Shown: positions 1-8,467 of the stretch, one piece after another
How the letters are laid out: every line of letters starts with the position of its first letter
Position numbering within the stretch: position 1 is the first letter of the stretch
Assembly: GCA_964400155.1 (NCBI GenBank)
Contig: CAYNSQ010000002.1
Span: 1 to 64,000, forward strand
From: JAYTJL01 sp964400155
GTDB lineage: Bacteria > Patescibacteriota > Saccharimonadia > Saccharimonadales > UBA10212
Reading direction: 5' to 3'
Length of the DNA stretch: 64,000 nucleotides
The notes under the pieces: model-generated
What the model saw: only the letters and a program-made list of their open reading frames with translations
Told to the model about the DNA's origin: nothing
Databases searched by the model: none
Made by a program: the position numbers and the translations under genes

Positions 1-41
1 CGAGCTTTCCTGCCGGTAGGCATGTCCCTCAGCGCCCACCA
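1..41 (+). tRNA. 3' end of a tRNA-like gene, cut by the window edge
   Basis: The sequence ends in an acceptor-like AGCGCCC, an A discriminator and an encoded CCA at 39-41, followed directly by a terminator hairpin. That is the layout of a tRNA 3' end. The T arm is not normal: no TTCGA loop is visible, and the position is taken by a small GCC-GGTA-GGC hairpin. It may be a tRNA interrupted by a hairpin repeat, or a tRNA pseudogene. The 5' part lies outside the window, so the anticodon is unknown. Confidence 0.4.
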
Positions 42-47
42 AAAAAG

Positions 48-73
48 AGTCGGTCATTTTGACCGGCTTTTTT
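48..73 (+). terminator. Rho-independent terminator, probably bidirectional
   Basis: A 9-bp stem AGTCGGTCA/TGACCGGCT with a 3-nt loop is followed by six T on the + strand and preceded by an A run. It can end the upstream tRNA-like gene on the + strand and the FAD-linked dehydrogenase gene on the - strand. Confidence 0.75.
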
Positions 74-90
74 CATTTGATATTAATTTG

Positions 91-1722
91 CTAACTACGT
101 GGTAGGTGTTCGTGGTGATGACCTAGGCTGTATTCGCCGCGCATCATACTTTTAACTTGCTCCAAACTGGCTGTTTTTACTCCAGGGTTGAGAATTCCGT
201 GGGGGTCAAATATTTTTTTAACTTTCATCATTACACCGTATAGTTCGGGTCCAAACATCCATGCAGTATAAGGAGCCCGTACTCTTCCGTCTCCAGCACC
301 GGCGCTAATACTACCGCCGTATGCTACTACTAGATGGTAGATTGTTTCACTAAGTTTGAATAACTTTTGTCTGTCACCTACTTGAGCAAGATCTAACACC
401 GGCTGCATTCTAATGACTCCGTCACCGATTTGCCCCCAAGCGGCTGCAGAAAGCCCAAATGCTGCATATATTTCTGTCGCTTTTTGTAAATACTCAGCTA
501 CCCGGCTAGGTGGAAGGCAAACATCTTCAGCTACGGGCACTGCCTTGCTCTGGCCGCTAGGATAGGTAATGATAGTTGAAATACTTTGACGTAATTTAGC
601 CATCTTTTCCTGATCGTCTATATTCTTAGCAAACTTAATGACTCCTCCGGATGTAGTTACTAATTTGGAAAGTTGTTTGATGTATTTTTTTTGTTGTGAA
701 TCTTTGTGGTCGTCAAATTCTACAAACAGATGAATCTGAGCCTCTGGTGCTTCTAACAAATTACCTATTTGATGAGGATTGATGGAACGAATGTGCTCTA
801 TGGCTGCTCGGTTGACCATGTCAAGTTGACTGGGACGAAGGGAAATTATTTTAGGTAACAGCTCAGCAAGATCGGATTGGTTGTATAGGCTCACCATGGC
901 AGTGGAAGTAATAGGATTGTGTGTGACTACTTTGAAAATTGCTTCGGTTACCACACCCAAGGTTCCTTGCGAACCGATAATAAGAGGAGTTAAATCAAAT
1001 CCTTTGGCTGTTTTTACGTCAAAAATATTATAGCCGGCAGAATTTCTACGTGCGAATTGCTTGGCACGAACTGATTTAATTAAGTCAGCATTTTCTTCTA
1101 ACAAAACATCAAGTTGTCGATAAATTTCACCCTCAAAGTTAGCTTGGCCGAGCTTTTTGCTGAGATCTCGTTTGGAAAGCGGTCCCGTGTCTATGACTTC
1201 TCCGTTAGCCAATACTACACGTAAGTTGGTCGCATATTTACGGATTGAACCGTATTTTATGGACTTCTCACCTATGCAGTTATTGGCTAACCCTCCACCA
1301 ATGGTGGCATAGTGTTGAGACACTGGATATGGAGGCAGAAACAGACCATGGGTATAAAGAGTCTGTTCTACTTTATCAAATGTTGCACCTGGTTCTAGAG
1401 TTATTGTTTCTTTAGCTGGGTCTAGTGCCAGGATACGGTTCATGTGGGCAGTGAAAGCAAGCAATATTCCGCTGCCTATGGCTGCTCCTGATGTGTCGCT
1501 GCCACCTCCGCGTGCAGTTATTGGTACAACTTTGCCGCGTTCTGCGAGTTGCCAAGCAAAACGAGCTGTTTTGCGAACGTCATTTTCGTTACGTGGGTAG
1601 ACGACTACTGCGGGGGCTAACTGTAAAATACTGGCATCATTTGCAAAATGCTTTCGCACTTCAGTAGAAGCAGTTACCTCACCTAGCAAATGCTCTTGTA
1701 GATAATGTGCTACTTTACTCAT
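91..1722 (-). CDS. FAD-linked oxidoreductase (GlcD / D-lactate dehydrogenase type)
   Basis: This is a flavoprotein of the vanillyl-alcohol-oxidase fold, with an N-terminal FAD_binding_4 domain (about residues 35-215) and a FAD-oxidase C-terminal domain. Visible FAD-site motifs are the ARGGGSDTSGAA loop, GGGLANNCIGEKSIKYGS, and IIGSQGTLGVVTEA. The C-terminal GAGDGRVRAPY and GQIGDGVIRMQP segments are typical of the lactate/glycolate oxidase branch. The likely substrate is a 2-hydroxyacid such as D-lactate, but this cannot be fixed from sequence. I chose the ATG at 1722 over the in-frame TTG two codons upstream. No Fe-S domain is fused. It stands alone between a terminator and the tRNA-Leu gene. 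Confidence 0.8.
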   Translation of the reverse strand: MSKVAHYLQEHLLGEVTASTEVRKHFANDASILQLAPAVVVYPRNENDVRKTARFAWQLAERGKVVPITARGGGSDTSGAAIGSGILLAFTAHMNRILALDPAKETITLEPGATFDKVEQTLYTHGLFLPPYPVSQHYATIGGGLANNCIGEKSIKYGSIRKYATNLRVVLANGEVIDTGPLSKRDLSKKLGQANFEGEIYRQLDVLLEENADLIKSVRAKQFARRNSAGYNIFDVKTAKGFDLTPLIIGSQGTLGVVTEAIFKVVTHNPITSTAMVSLYNQSDLAELLPKIISLRPSQLDMVNRAAIEHIRSINPHQIGNLLEAPEAQIHLFVEFDDHKDSQQKKYIKQLSKLVTTSGGVIKFAKNIDDQEKMAKLRQSISTIITYPSGQSKAVPVAEDVCLPPSRVAEYLQKATEIYAAFGLSAAAWGQIGDGVIRMQPVLDLAQVGDRQKLFKLSETIYHLVVAYGGSISAGAGDGRVRAPYTAWMFGPELYGVMMKVKKIFDPHGILNPGVKTASLEQVKSMMRGEYSLGHHHEHLPRS

Positions 1723-1748
1723 TTCCAATAAATCATAGCACGCCAGAC

Positions 1749-1778
1749 TTGCAGGAGGCCAAGTTAAACAGATACAAT
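1749..1778 (+). promoter_or_regulatory. Promoter of tRNA-Leu
   Basis: TTGCAG and TACAAT are separated by 18 nt, and the -10 box ends 10 nt before the first base of the tRNA. Confidence 0.5.
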
Positions 1779-1788
1779 CAGATGGAAT

Positions 1789-1875
1789 GGGCGAATGGCG
1801 GAATTGGTAGACGCGCTAGCTTCAGGAGCTAGTGAGAGCAATCTCGTGGAGGTTCAAGTCCTCTTTCGCCCACCA
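1789..1875 (+). tRNA. tRNA-Leu (anticodon CAG)
   Basis: An 87-nt cloverleaf. The acceptor GGGCGAA pairs with TTCGCCC, the anticodon stem CTAGC/GCTAG carries loop TTCAGGA (anticodon CAG), there is a long variable arm as expected for Leu, and the T arm is GAGGTTCAAGTCCTC. The CCA end is encoded. The 3' end lies one base from the convergent carboxypeptidase gene. Confidence 0.93.
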
Positions 1876-1876
1876 G

Positions 1877-3049
1877 TTACAATCTGAATATTCTTTGCCA
1901 AAAGGTAGGGTTTTTAGGCTGATTGGCCAGCGTTAAATATATTGGCGGTGAATAAATGTTATCAGTTGTGAAGTAACCGACACTTTTTGGTTGGCTAGGT
2001 GGGTGCACCTCAACAAACCGGTATTTAATTTTAGCCCCGTTCCATATAAGCAATTTCTTCTCTTGGCTAACTTTTATATTGATCTCTTCACCTACTTTAG
2101 AAGTATATGTACCAACTTTTGTTCCCTTGTTAAGCGGGACTATGTTTCGAAAGTTAGAGTCCATTGATTTAATAATATTTCTAGAATCAACTATGGCTTG
2201 ATTGCGAGTAGGTGCACCCAAAACAGCACCTATCACTTGCACTGTTTTATCTTCTATTTGGCGGTTGGCAGCAAAAACAAAACAACCGCCGGCTGCATCA
2301 GTGCTTCCTGTTTTTACACCTACTACACCTTCCTCACCCAATAGCCAGTTAACGTTATTGATAGTTCCGGCAACAGGGACAACTGCTGTAGGTTTGGCAA
2401 CTATTTCTGCTAAGGTTGGGTTTTGCACTACTTTTGATGCAATAGCTACCATATCTTGGGCAGTTGAGACGGTGTTAGCCGAAAAACCACTGGCATCAGC
2501 TATGGTTGTTTGTTTTGCACCAAGTTTTTTGACCATCTCATTAGCGTACTTTATGTAGGCTTCTTGGCTACCAAAAGCCCAACGGGCCAGGCTTTCTGCC
2601 ATATTGTTTCCAGAAGGCAGCAACATGGCACTCAGCGCATCGTATTGAGTTATTTTTTCACCTGCTGCAACTTTAACTACAGACCCATCGTTAATGTAAT
2701 TTTGTTCAAAGTAACTTACATCAGTGGCATCTAGTGTAATAGTCTCTCCGCTGGTCCCCGGAGCCATTGGTTTTTTCATCATTACCGCCAAAGCTGTAAT
2801 GATTTTGGCTGTACTTGCAGTGGGTACTGGTTGTTGTATGCCATTTGTACCTAAAAGTCCGTAACCAACTGCACCAACAGCTGCTTGACCATAATTTGGA
2901 TAGGAGACATTGACTGGCTTGCTGTCTTGAAGGGTAAAATCTTTAACGTCATATTTAGGTTCTGCAAAAGGTCGCTGGTACTGAAAAACACCTGCTGCCA
3001 GCAACAGCAAGGAAATTACCAATATTATAAGCGTCTTTTTTCTAATCAT
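1877..3049 (-). CDS. dacA: D-alanyl-D-alanine carboxypeptidase (peptidase S11)
   Basis: This penicillin-binding protein trims the terminal D-Ala of peptidoglycan stem peptides outside the membrane. Residues 6-21 form one hydrophobic N-terminal helix (signal or anchor). All three active-site motifs are present: STAK at 79-82 (nucleophile S79), SGN at 146-148 and KTG at 246-248. The C-terminal part (about 300-390) fits the beta-rich domain of PBP5/6. The length of 390 aa is normal. With murF and ddl in the same window it supports a real cell wall. Its start region faces lemA, so the two are divergently transcribed. Confidence 0.9.
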   Translation of the reverse strand: MIRKKTLIILVISLLLLAAGVFQYQRPFAEPKYDVKDFTLQDSKPVNVSYPNYGQAAVGAVGYGLLGTNGIQQPVPTASTAKIITALAVMMKKPMAPGTSGETITLDATDVSYFEQNYINDGSVVKVAAGEKITQYDALSAMLLPSGNNMAESLARWAFGSQEAYIKYANEMVKKLGAKQTTIADASGFSANTVSTAQDMVAIASKVVQNPTLAEIVAKPTAVVPVAGTINNVNWLLGEEGVVGVKTGSTDAAGGCFVFAANRQIEDKTVQVIGAVLGAPTRNQAIVDSRNIIKSMDSNFRNIVPLNKGTKVGTYTSKVGEEINIKVSQEKKLLIWNGAKIKYRFVEVHPPSQPKSVGYFTTDNIYSPPIYLTLANQPKNPTFWQRIFRL

Positions 3050-3064
3050 CCTGAGTTAATAATA

Positions 3065-3073
3065 TGCTATAAT
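3065..3073 (+). promoter_or_regulatory. Extended -10 promoter of lemA-htpX
   Basis: TGCTATAAT is a TGn-TATAAT extended -10 element with no good -35. It is followed by an AAGGAAGG ribosome-binding site before lemA. Confidence 0.5.
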
Positions 3074-3104
3074 TAACAGTAGTAAAAGGAAGGGAATTAT
3101 TGTA

Positions 3105-3680
3105 ATGACACTTTGGATCGTTCTCGGGATAGTTGGACTACTGGCTGTAGTTCTTATTATCATCTATAACAATTTGGTACGTGCTAAAGTTCGAACCGAA
3201 GAAGCTTGGAGTGATATAACGGTTCAACTAAAACGCCGACTAGACCTCATACCCAACTTAGTTGAGTCAGTTAAGGGATATGCTAAACACGAAAAAGAAG
3301 TTTTTGAAAATGTAACCAAGCAACGAGCAAACGTTTTGAATGCTCAGGGGCCAGCCGAAACAGCCAGAGCCGATAACATGTTTGAACAAGCACTAAAAAG
3401 TCTTTTTGCTGTTGCCGAAGCTTATCCTGCCTTGCGAGCAACCGAAAACTTCCAACAACTACAAGCAGAACTTGTTGATACTGAAGATAAAATCCAAGCC
3501 TCTCGCCGGTTTTACAATGGCGCTGTCAGAGACCTAAATACTAAAATCCAAACTTTTCCAACTAATTTATTTGCCGGGATGCTAGGTTTTAAGATTCGTG
3601 AATTCTTTGAAGTTGATGAAGCTGAAGCGGAAGAAGTCAAAAAGCCCGTTGAAGTTGATTTTGATTCCAAGAAAAAATAA
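3105..3680 (+). CDS. lemA: LemA family protein
   Basis: A single N-terminal membrane helix (about residues 3-23) is followed by a long helical cytoplasmic or surface bundle, the standard LemA layout. The family core NNLVRAKVRTEEAWSDITVQ and the LIPNLVESVKGYAKHEK segment are well conserved. The biochemical role of LemA is not settled. It is often next to htpX, as here, where the protease gene starts 28 nt downstream. The C-terminus is a short charged Glu/Lys tail. Length 191 aa is usual. Confidence 0.9.
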   Translation: MTLWIVLGIVGLLAVVLIIIYNNLVRAKVRTEEAWSDITVQLKRRLDLIPNLVESVKGYAKHEKEVFENVTKQRANVLNAQGPAETARADNMFEQALKSLFAVAEAYPALRATENFQQLQAELVDTEDKIQASRRFYNGAVRDLNTKIQTFPTNLFAGMLGFKIREFFEVDEAEAEEVKKPVEVDFDSKKK

Positions 3681-3708
3681 TAAAAAAGGTATTTAGCGAC
3701 AAGATCAT

Positions 3709-4578
3709 ATGTATGAGCAAATAGCTTCTAACAAAAGACGCACTTTTGTTTTACTTTTTAGTTTTTTGGCACTTATCTGGGCGTTGGCATATGTGATATC
3801 CATAGCTACCGGTCGGCCTGGAATGCTTTTCATGATAGGAGTATTTTCATTACTTTACTCAGTATTTAGCTATTTTGGTGGTAGTAAAATGGCTTTAGCT
3901 GTCAATCGGGCTAAAGAAATTCAAAAAAGAGACAATCCGCGTTATTACCGAATAGTAGAGAACTTAGCTATAACCGAAGGCTTGCCAATGCCCAAGGTAT
4001 ATATAATGGATGACCCTGCCCCTAATGCTTTTGCAACTGGAAGAGACCCCAAACACGGAGTTGTTTGTGCTACTACCGGTCTTTTGGATATGATGGATGA
4101 CCAAGAATTAGAAGGAGTCATGGCCCACGAACTAGGGCATATCAAAAATTATGACATTAGAGTCAACACAATTGCCTTTGCCTTGGTCGGAATTGTGTCA
4201 ATGATAGCTGATTTTTTCATTCATATATCTTTTTGGGGTGGTGGAGACCGAGATAATAACAATAACCTGTTTATGGTTCTTGCCATTGTTGCCGCAATTT
4301 TAGCACCGTTGGCGGCCAGTATGATCCAGCTGGCAATTAGTCGCCGTCGCGAATATTTAGCTGACGCAACAGGAGCATTAGCCACAAGATTTCCTGAAGG
4401 TCTGGCAAGTGCACTTGAAAAAATTGGAACTCACGGAAGTGCTTTACGTCGTCAGAATACTTCCACAGCACATATGTTTTTTGCCAACCCACTAAAAGGC
4501 AAGGGGTTTATGAGTTTGTTTAGCACCCACCCGCCGATTGAAGATCGCGTGAAAATTTTGCGTGAAATGAAGCTATAA
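3709..4578 (+). CDS. htpX: Membrane zinc metalloprotease HtpX (M48)
   Basis: HtpX degrades misfolded membrane proteins. The zinc site HELGH lies at residues 140-144 and the third ligand is E215 in the RRREYLADA segment. Two hydrophobic hairpins are visible, one at about 12-55 before the catalytic site and one at about 155-210 between the zinc motifs, which places the active site at the inner face of the membrane. Length 289 aa is typical. The gene follows lemA and very probably shares its transcript. The next gene has its own -10 box overlapping the end of htpX. Confidence 0.93.
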   Translation: MYEQIASNKRRTFVLLFSFLALIWALAYVISIATGRPGMLFMIGVFSLLYSVFSYFGGSKMALAVNRAKEIQKRDNPRYYRIVENLAITEGLPMPKVYIMDDPAPNAFATGRDPKHGVVCATTGLLDMMDDQELEGVMAHELGHIKNYDIRVNTIAFALVGIVSMIADFFIHISFWGGGDRDNNNNLFMVLAIVAAILAPLAASMIQLAISRRREYLADATGALATRFPEGLASALEKIGTHGSALRRQNTSTAHMFFANPLKGKGFMSLFSTHPPIEDRVKILREMKL

Positions 4579-4586
4579 TACTTGTT

Positions 4587-5549
4587 ATGAAAAAAAAGGG
4601 TAGTGTTGCGTCTAAAAATGAAACAGAACTGACAAAGTATCCAGATAGGCAAAAAAAACTTACCCGAACCCAGCTGAAAGAAAAAGAAAGAAAAGAAGCT
4701 GGCAAACGAACACCTCTGAAAGGTAGCTTTTCACTTACCAAAAGTTCTGTAAAAACTATTAAAACACACTGGAAAATTCTTTTTGGTATTGTCTTTGTCT
4801 ACTTAATTCTAAATATTGTATTTGCCAGCGGTATTAGCAGCCTTAGCGGTGCGGTAGAAAATATAAAGTTTAATCTAGATAGTTCTGACAACGGTGGTTC
4901 ATTAGGTGAAGCATTAAATGGTTTTGGTAGTTTGATAGCTTCTGCCGGTACTTCTTCTTCCTCTACTGGCTCAACTTTGCAAACTATATTGATAATATTA
5001 GAGAGCCTAATAATTATCTGGTCTCTTAGACATCTAATGGCGGGGCAAAAGATTAGAGTAAAACAAGCATACTACAGTGCTACAGGACCATTAATTCCAT
5101 TTGTCTTAGTATTAATAGTACTTTTTATTCAATTCTTACCACTGTTAGTTGGCACTTCAGTAGTTTCTGCCATTTTATCAGCAATCTTTGTAGGCGGTGG
5201 TGGGTTAGCCACAACAATATTTATTTTTTTCTTTGCACTATTTGCCGGCTGGACTTTCTATATGATTAGCAGTTCGCTTTTTGCCATATATATAGTCACT
5301 CTTCCTGACATGGAACCACGCAGAGCACTTCGGTCTGCTAAAAATTTAGTTAAATTTCGACGATGGCAAATAATGCGTAAACTCTTTTTTCTACCTATCG
5401 TAATTTTTATTGCTATGGCTGCTGTGGTTGTGCCGCTAATTATATACGCCACATTTCTTGTTGCACCGGTATTCTTTGCGCTTAGTATGTTTGCCTTACT
5501 TTTTGCTCACACTTACCTCTACACCTTATATAGAAATTTATTGGAGTAA
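4587..5549 (+). CDS. Multi-spanning membrane protein of unknown function
   Basis: I do not recognise a named family. The N-terminal 55 residues are strongly basic (many Lys/Arg) and likely cytoplasmic. About six hydrophobic segments follow, near residues 60-80, 130-148, 168-190, 195-235, 265-290 and 292-312, with a Ser/Gly-rich outside loop around 100-130. A TATAAT at 4574-4579 lies 7 nt before the ATG and there is no Shine-Dalgarno sequence, so a leaderless transcript is likely. Position after htpX may be incidental. Layout resembles membrane proteins with a duplicated three-helix unit, but that is only an impression. Confidence 0.7.
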   Translation: MKKKGSVASKNETELTKYPDRQKKLTRTQLKEKERKEAGKRTPLKGSFSLTKSSVKTIKTHWKILFGIVFVYLILNIVFASGISSLSGAVENIKFNLDSSDNGGSLGEALNGFGSLIASAGTSSSSTGSTLQTILIILESLIIIWSLRHLMAGQKIRVKQAYYSATGPLIPFVLVLIVLFIQFLPLLVGTSVVSAILSAIFVGGGGLATTIFIFFFALFAGWTFYMISSSLFAIYIVTLPDMEPRRALRSAKNLVKFRRWQIMRKLFFLPIVIFIAMAAVVVPLIIYATFLVAPVFFALSMFALLFAHTYLYTLYRNLLE

Positions 5550-5555
5550 CCAAAA

Positions 5556-5606
5556 CAATGTTCAATGTTCAATATTCAATGAGCAATGAATTTTCAATGG
5601 GACAAT
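5556..5606 (+). repeat. Period-7 repeat array, CAATGTT type
   Basis: Five units begin with CAAT exactly 7 nt apart at 5556, 5563, 5570, 5577 and 5584, followed by two looser CAATG copies. The array fills the gap between the membrane protein gene and ligA. Confidence 0.75.
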
Positions 5607-5664
5607 GTAGTCATACATATGCCCAATCATTTATTCGCCAAACAGTACACTATGGAGTTGCTCG

Positions 5665-7674
5665 ATGAGCGATATTTATGAGAGAGCAGCGAAATTGCGG
5701 GGGCTGATTAATGACTATCGTTATCACTATCATGTTCTTGATGAGTCAATTATGTCCGAAGCGGCAGCTGATAGTTTAAAACACGAACTATCTCAGCTTG
5801 AGGCAGACCACCCAGAACTAATTACTGCTGATTCACCAACCCAAAGAGTAGCTGGTCAACCACTTTCTGGTTTTTCTCAAATCCACCATAGTAGCCGTAT
5901 GCTAAGTCTCAATGATGTCTTTGACAAAGATGAACTTAAGGCTTGGGAGGTAAGAATAAAAAAACTTCTGCCTGAAGGCACCCGGCTGGAGTATTTTGCT
6001 GATATTAAAATGGACGGCCTGGCTTGTGCACTTGTCTACCAAGATGGTCTTTTGGTGCAGGCTATAACTCGCGGCGATGGCTTTATAGGCGAAGATGTAA
6101 CAGCCAATGTACGTACAATTGAATCCGTTCCTTTAAGTTTGAGAAGAAGCAAAGATAATAGTTTGTTTGTCAGTGGTCGGACTGAAATTCGCGGTGAAAT
6201 TGTTATGTATAAAAATGACTTTGAAAAACTTAATAAGGCCCAAAAAGCAGCTGGCAAGCCGCTTTTTGCCAACCCGCGTAATACTGCTGCTGGCACAATC
6301 CGTCAGTTAGACCCTAGACTGGTTGCACAGCGACCACTACATTTTCACGCCTATGATCTTTTAAGAGACGATGCTTCAGAAGTTCCGAGCTATAGTTTTG
6401 CCTACACTACGCTCAGAGACTTGGGTGTAATGGCTAATAGTATTGCTACTACATTTAATTCGACCGACGACGTAATGAAATTTGCAGAAAAGTGGGAATC
6501 CGCAAGAGAGAAATTACCATTCAATACGGATGGACTGGTTGTAAAGATAAATGACAGGAGTATCTACAGCGAATTAGGTGTGGTGGGTAAGGCTCCTCGT
6601 GCGGCAGTTGCCTACAAATACCCAGCCGAGCAGGCTACGACAATTCTTAAGGACATATTTATTAGTATTGGTCGCACAGGTGCGGCTACGCCAGTTGCAA
6701 TGTTGGAACCGGTTCGCATTGCCGGTAGTTTGGTGCAAATGGCTACCCTGCATAATGAAGGAGAAATATTGCGTAAAGATGTGCGGGTGGGCGACACAGT
6801 GATTGTACAAAAAGCTGGCGACATTATTCCCGAGGTTTTAGAACCATTAGTTAAGTTACGAGATGGCAGTGAAAAGAAATTTGTAATGCCCAGCACATGT
6901 CCTGACTGTGATTCCGCTCTTGAAAAAAAAGCCGAAGATGCAGTCTGGCGTTGCCCCAATAACAATTGCCCAAGCCGTGTCTGGAAACATATCCAACACT
7001 ATGCCTCAAAAGGAGCGTTAGATATTGAAGGACTTGGTGAAAAAAATGTGATGGCGCTAGTTGATGCGGGACTAATTAAGGATTCGGCTGATATTTATAT
7101 AGTTAGCAAAGAAGACCTGTTACAGTTGGAGCGTTTTGCTGAAATAAGTGCAACCAAACTGGTATCCGCAATCGCAGACAAGAAATCCCCACCGCTTGCT
7201 AAATATGTTTATGGTCTTGGTATTCGCCACGTTGGCGAACAAACGGCAATAGACCTAGCCAACAAATTCAAAAACCTACAATCCATCAGTACCGCGACAA
7301 TGGAAGATCTACTGACCGTTGAAAACATTGGTGAGGTGGTAGCAGAAAGTATTGTGGCATGGTTTGCTGACCCAACTAATGTTAAATTGCTGGCTAAATT
7401 TGAAAAGTTCGGTGTCAAACCGCAAGAAGTTAAATTATCAGGTGGCAAACTGACTGGCAAGAGTTTTGTGGTAACAGGGTCACTAGAGACTATGAGCCGC
7501 GACGAAGCTGCTGATAAGATCAGATCTTTAGGTGGCACTTTCCAAAGTAGCGTAGGCAAAGACACTGACTTTTTGGTAGTCGGAGTAAATGTAGGTGCAT
7601 CTAAATTAGAAAAAGCTGCTAAGTTAGGCACCAAACAAATCACCGAATCAGACCTGTTAGAATTGTTGGGTTGA
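5665..7674 (+). CDS. ligA: NAD-dependent DNA ligase LigA
   Basis: LigA seals nicks in DNA using NAD+. The adenylated lysine is K115 in the ADIKMDGLA motif. The Ia domain is at the N-terminus (conserved YHYHVLD), then the nucleotidyltransferase and OB domains, a four-cysteine zinc finger (CPDC...CPNNNC), helix-hairpin-helix repeats (about 440-570) and a C-terminal BRCT domain (from about 590, LTGKSFVVTGSLETMSRDEA). Length 669 aa is standard, so the enzyme looks complete. The TGA stop lies inside the TTGACA -35 box of the downstream ncRNA promoter. Confidence 0.97.
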   Translation: MSDIYERAAKLRGLINDYRYHYHVLDESIMSEAAADSLKHELSQLEADHPELITADSPTQRVAGQPLSGFSQIHHSSRMLSLNDVFDKDELKAWEVRIKKLLPEGTRLEYFADIKMDGLACALVYQDGLLVQAITRGDGFIGEDVTANVRTIESVPLSLRRSKDNSLFVSGRTEIRGEIVMYKNDFEKLNKAQKAAGKPLFANPRNTAAGTIRQLDPRLVAQRPLHFHAYDLLRDDASEVPSYSFAYTTLRDLGVMANSIATTFNSTDDVMKFAEKWESAREKLPFNTDGLVVKINDRSIYSELGVVGKAPRAAVAYKYPAEQATTILKDIFISIGRTGAATPVAMLEPVRIAGSLVQMATLHNEGEILRKDVRVGDTVIVQKAGDIIPEVLEPLVKLRDGSEKKFVMPSTCPDCDSALEKKAEDAVWRCPNNNCPSRVWKHIQHYASKGALDIEGLGEKNVMALVDAGLIKDSADIYIVSKEDLLQLERFAEISATKLVSAIADKKSPPLAKYVYGLGIRHVGEQTAIDLANKFKNLQSISTATMEDLLTVENIGEVVAESIVAWFADPTNVKLLAKFEKFGVKPQEVKLSGGKLTGKSFVVTGSLETMSRDEAADKIRSLGGTFQSSVGKDTDFLVVGVNVGASKLEKAAKLGTKQITESDLLELLG

Positions 7675-7699
7675 CACCGAATAAGCATTAGCGTGTAAT
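7671..7699 (+). promoter_or_regulatory. Strong sigma70-type promoter of the ncRNA
   Basis: TTGACA, 17 nt, TGTAAT. The -35 box overlaps the ligA stop codon. The expected transcript start is near 7705-7706, just at the foot of the ncRNA outer stem. Confidence 0.75.
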
Positions 7700-7704
7700 G
7701 TAGG

Positions 7705-7861
7705 GAGCTTCGCGCAAACCGGGCTCTCGGTTGTAGATTTTTATCTATGATTGGGCGAAACAAATAATAAAAACGGTTTGCAAAAAGTTAGATCGCTCGG
7801 GCCCACGGGTGGGCTGCGCGAAGCCAACAAAAACGCTCTGCTATCAAAGCAGGGCTTTTTT
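7705..7861 (+). ncRNA. Candidate structured small RNA, about 155 nt, family not identified
   Basis: A free-standing RNA gene is suggested by a strong promoter, a long closing stem and a terminator. The 9-bp outer stem pairs GCTTCGCGC (7707-7715) with GCGCGAAGC (7816-7824) perfectly. Inside, AAACCG can pair with CGGTTT, TAGAT/ATCTA closes a T-rich loop, and GCCCAC/GTGGGC forms a hairpin just before the 3' strand. There is no SRP-RNA GGAAGGAAGC-like loop, no tmRNA signature and no RNase P core. Size and end pairing would allow a 6S-like RNA, but I see no proof of that. Confidence 0.65.
7835..7861 (+). terminator. Rho-independent terminator of the ncRNA
   Basis: Stem GCTCTGC/GCAGGGC (one G-T pair), 7-nt loop, then six T. 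Confidence 0.85.
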
Positions 7862-7882
7862 GTTTGTGTATATAATATAACT

Positions 7883-8335
7883 ATGCCAAACCCAGACCTA
7901 ACTAGACGAGTAAAAGATAATTTACTGTATATTATTGAAGCATCTATAGGTAGTAAGATGTTTCAGCATATTTATGTGGTAGACATAAATGGCAAGCAAT
8001 TTGATGCAACTGATAGTGGTGACAAATCTTGCGCATATCACACATCAGGCGTTCTGGCTTTGGTTGACCTGATAGATAGGCCTCATGCCACTGTAGCTAC
8101 CACACTTGAAAAGATGGGCGAGGCTGGCTGGGTAGAAAATAAGGATCTTACAGCTGGGTGTGTAGTCTTGTGGCCGGGGGACAACGGTACGCTGGAACAC
8201 ACCGGTTTTTATTTGGGAGATGATAAGTACGTCAGTAATTCATCGTATGAAAAAGTCCCAGTATTGCACGGTAATGCATTAAAAGATGGTCGTAAGCCAT
8301 CTAAGTACTTTACTCATCCACAATTGCTCAAATAA
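7883..8335 (+). CDS. NlpC/P60-superfamily-like protein, predicted cysteine peptidase or amidase
   Basis: The 150-aa protein carries the pattern of the papain-like NlpC/P60 fold. A cysteine at the start of a helix (C50 in KSCAYHTSGVLALV) is followed by the LTAGCVVLWPGD strand pair and a histidine strand (H106 in LEHTGFYLGDDKYVSNS), which matches the usual GDxxxF...HVGIYxGxxxxIHA order. No signal peptide is visible, so it acts inside or is released by another route. The ATG at 7883 is preceded 6 nt upstream by TATAAT and has no Shine-Dalgarno sequence. The open frame extends upstream through the ncRNA, but that part is structured RNA. The substrate is unknown. Confidence 0.6.
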   Translation: MPNPDLTRRVKDNLLYIIEASIGSKMFQHIYVVDINGKQFDATDSGDKSCAYHTSGVLALVDLIDRPHATVATTLEKMGEAGWVENKDLTAGCVVLWPGDNGTLEHTGFYLGDDKYVSNSSYEKVPVLHGNALKDGRKPSKYFTHPQLLK

Positions 8336-8352
8336 CCAATAAATGCTAAAAT
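8324..8352 (+). promoter_or_regulatory. Promoter of tRNA-Ala
   Basis: TTGCTC, 17 nt, TAAAAT, ending 17 nt before the tRNA. The -35 lies in the last codons of the upstream gene. Confidence 0.5.
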
Positions 8353-8369
8353 CGTATCTGTTATTTCGT

Positions 8370-8446
8370 GGGGCTATAGCTCAGTTGGCTAGAGCGCTTG
8401 CATGGCATGCAAGAAGTCAGGAGTTCGAGTCTCCTTAGCTCCACCA
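8370..8446 (+). tRNA. tRNA-Ala (anticodon GGC)
   Basis: A 77-nt cloverleaf. Acceptor GGGGCTA pairs with TAGCTCC (one G-T pair), the anticodon stem CTTGC/GCAAG carries loop ATGGCAT (anticodon GGC), T loop TTCGAGT, and CCA is encoded. Confidence 0.93.
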
Positions 8447-8467
8447 AAATCTACAGATAGGAATTTA

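Noticed and set aside
7751..7882. N-terminal extension of the NlpC/P60-like protein
   Set aside because: The upstream codons lie within the structured ncRNA and its terminator, and a -10 box sits just before the ATG at 7883.
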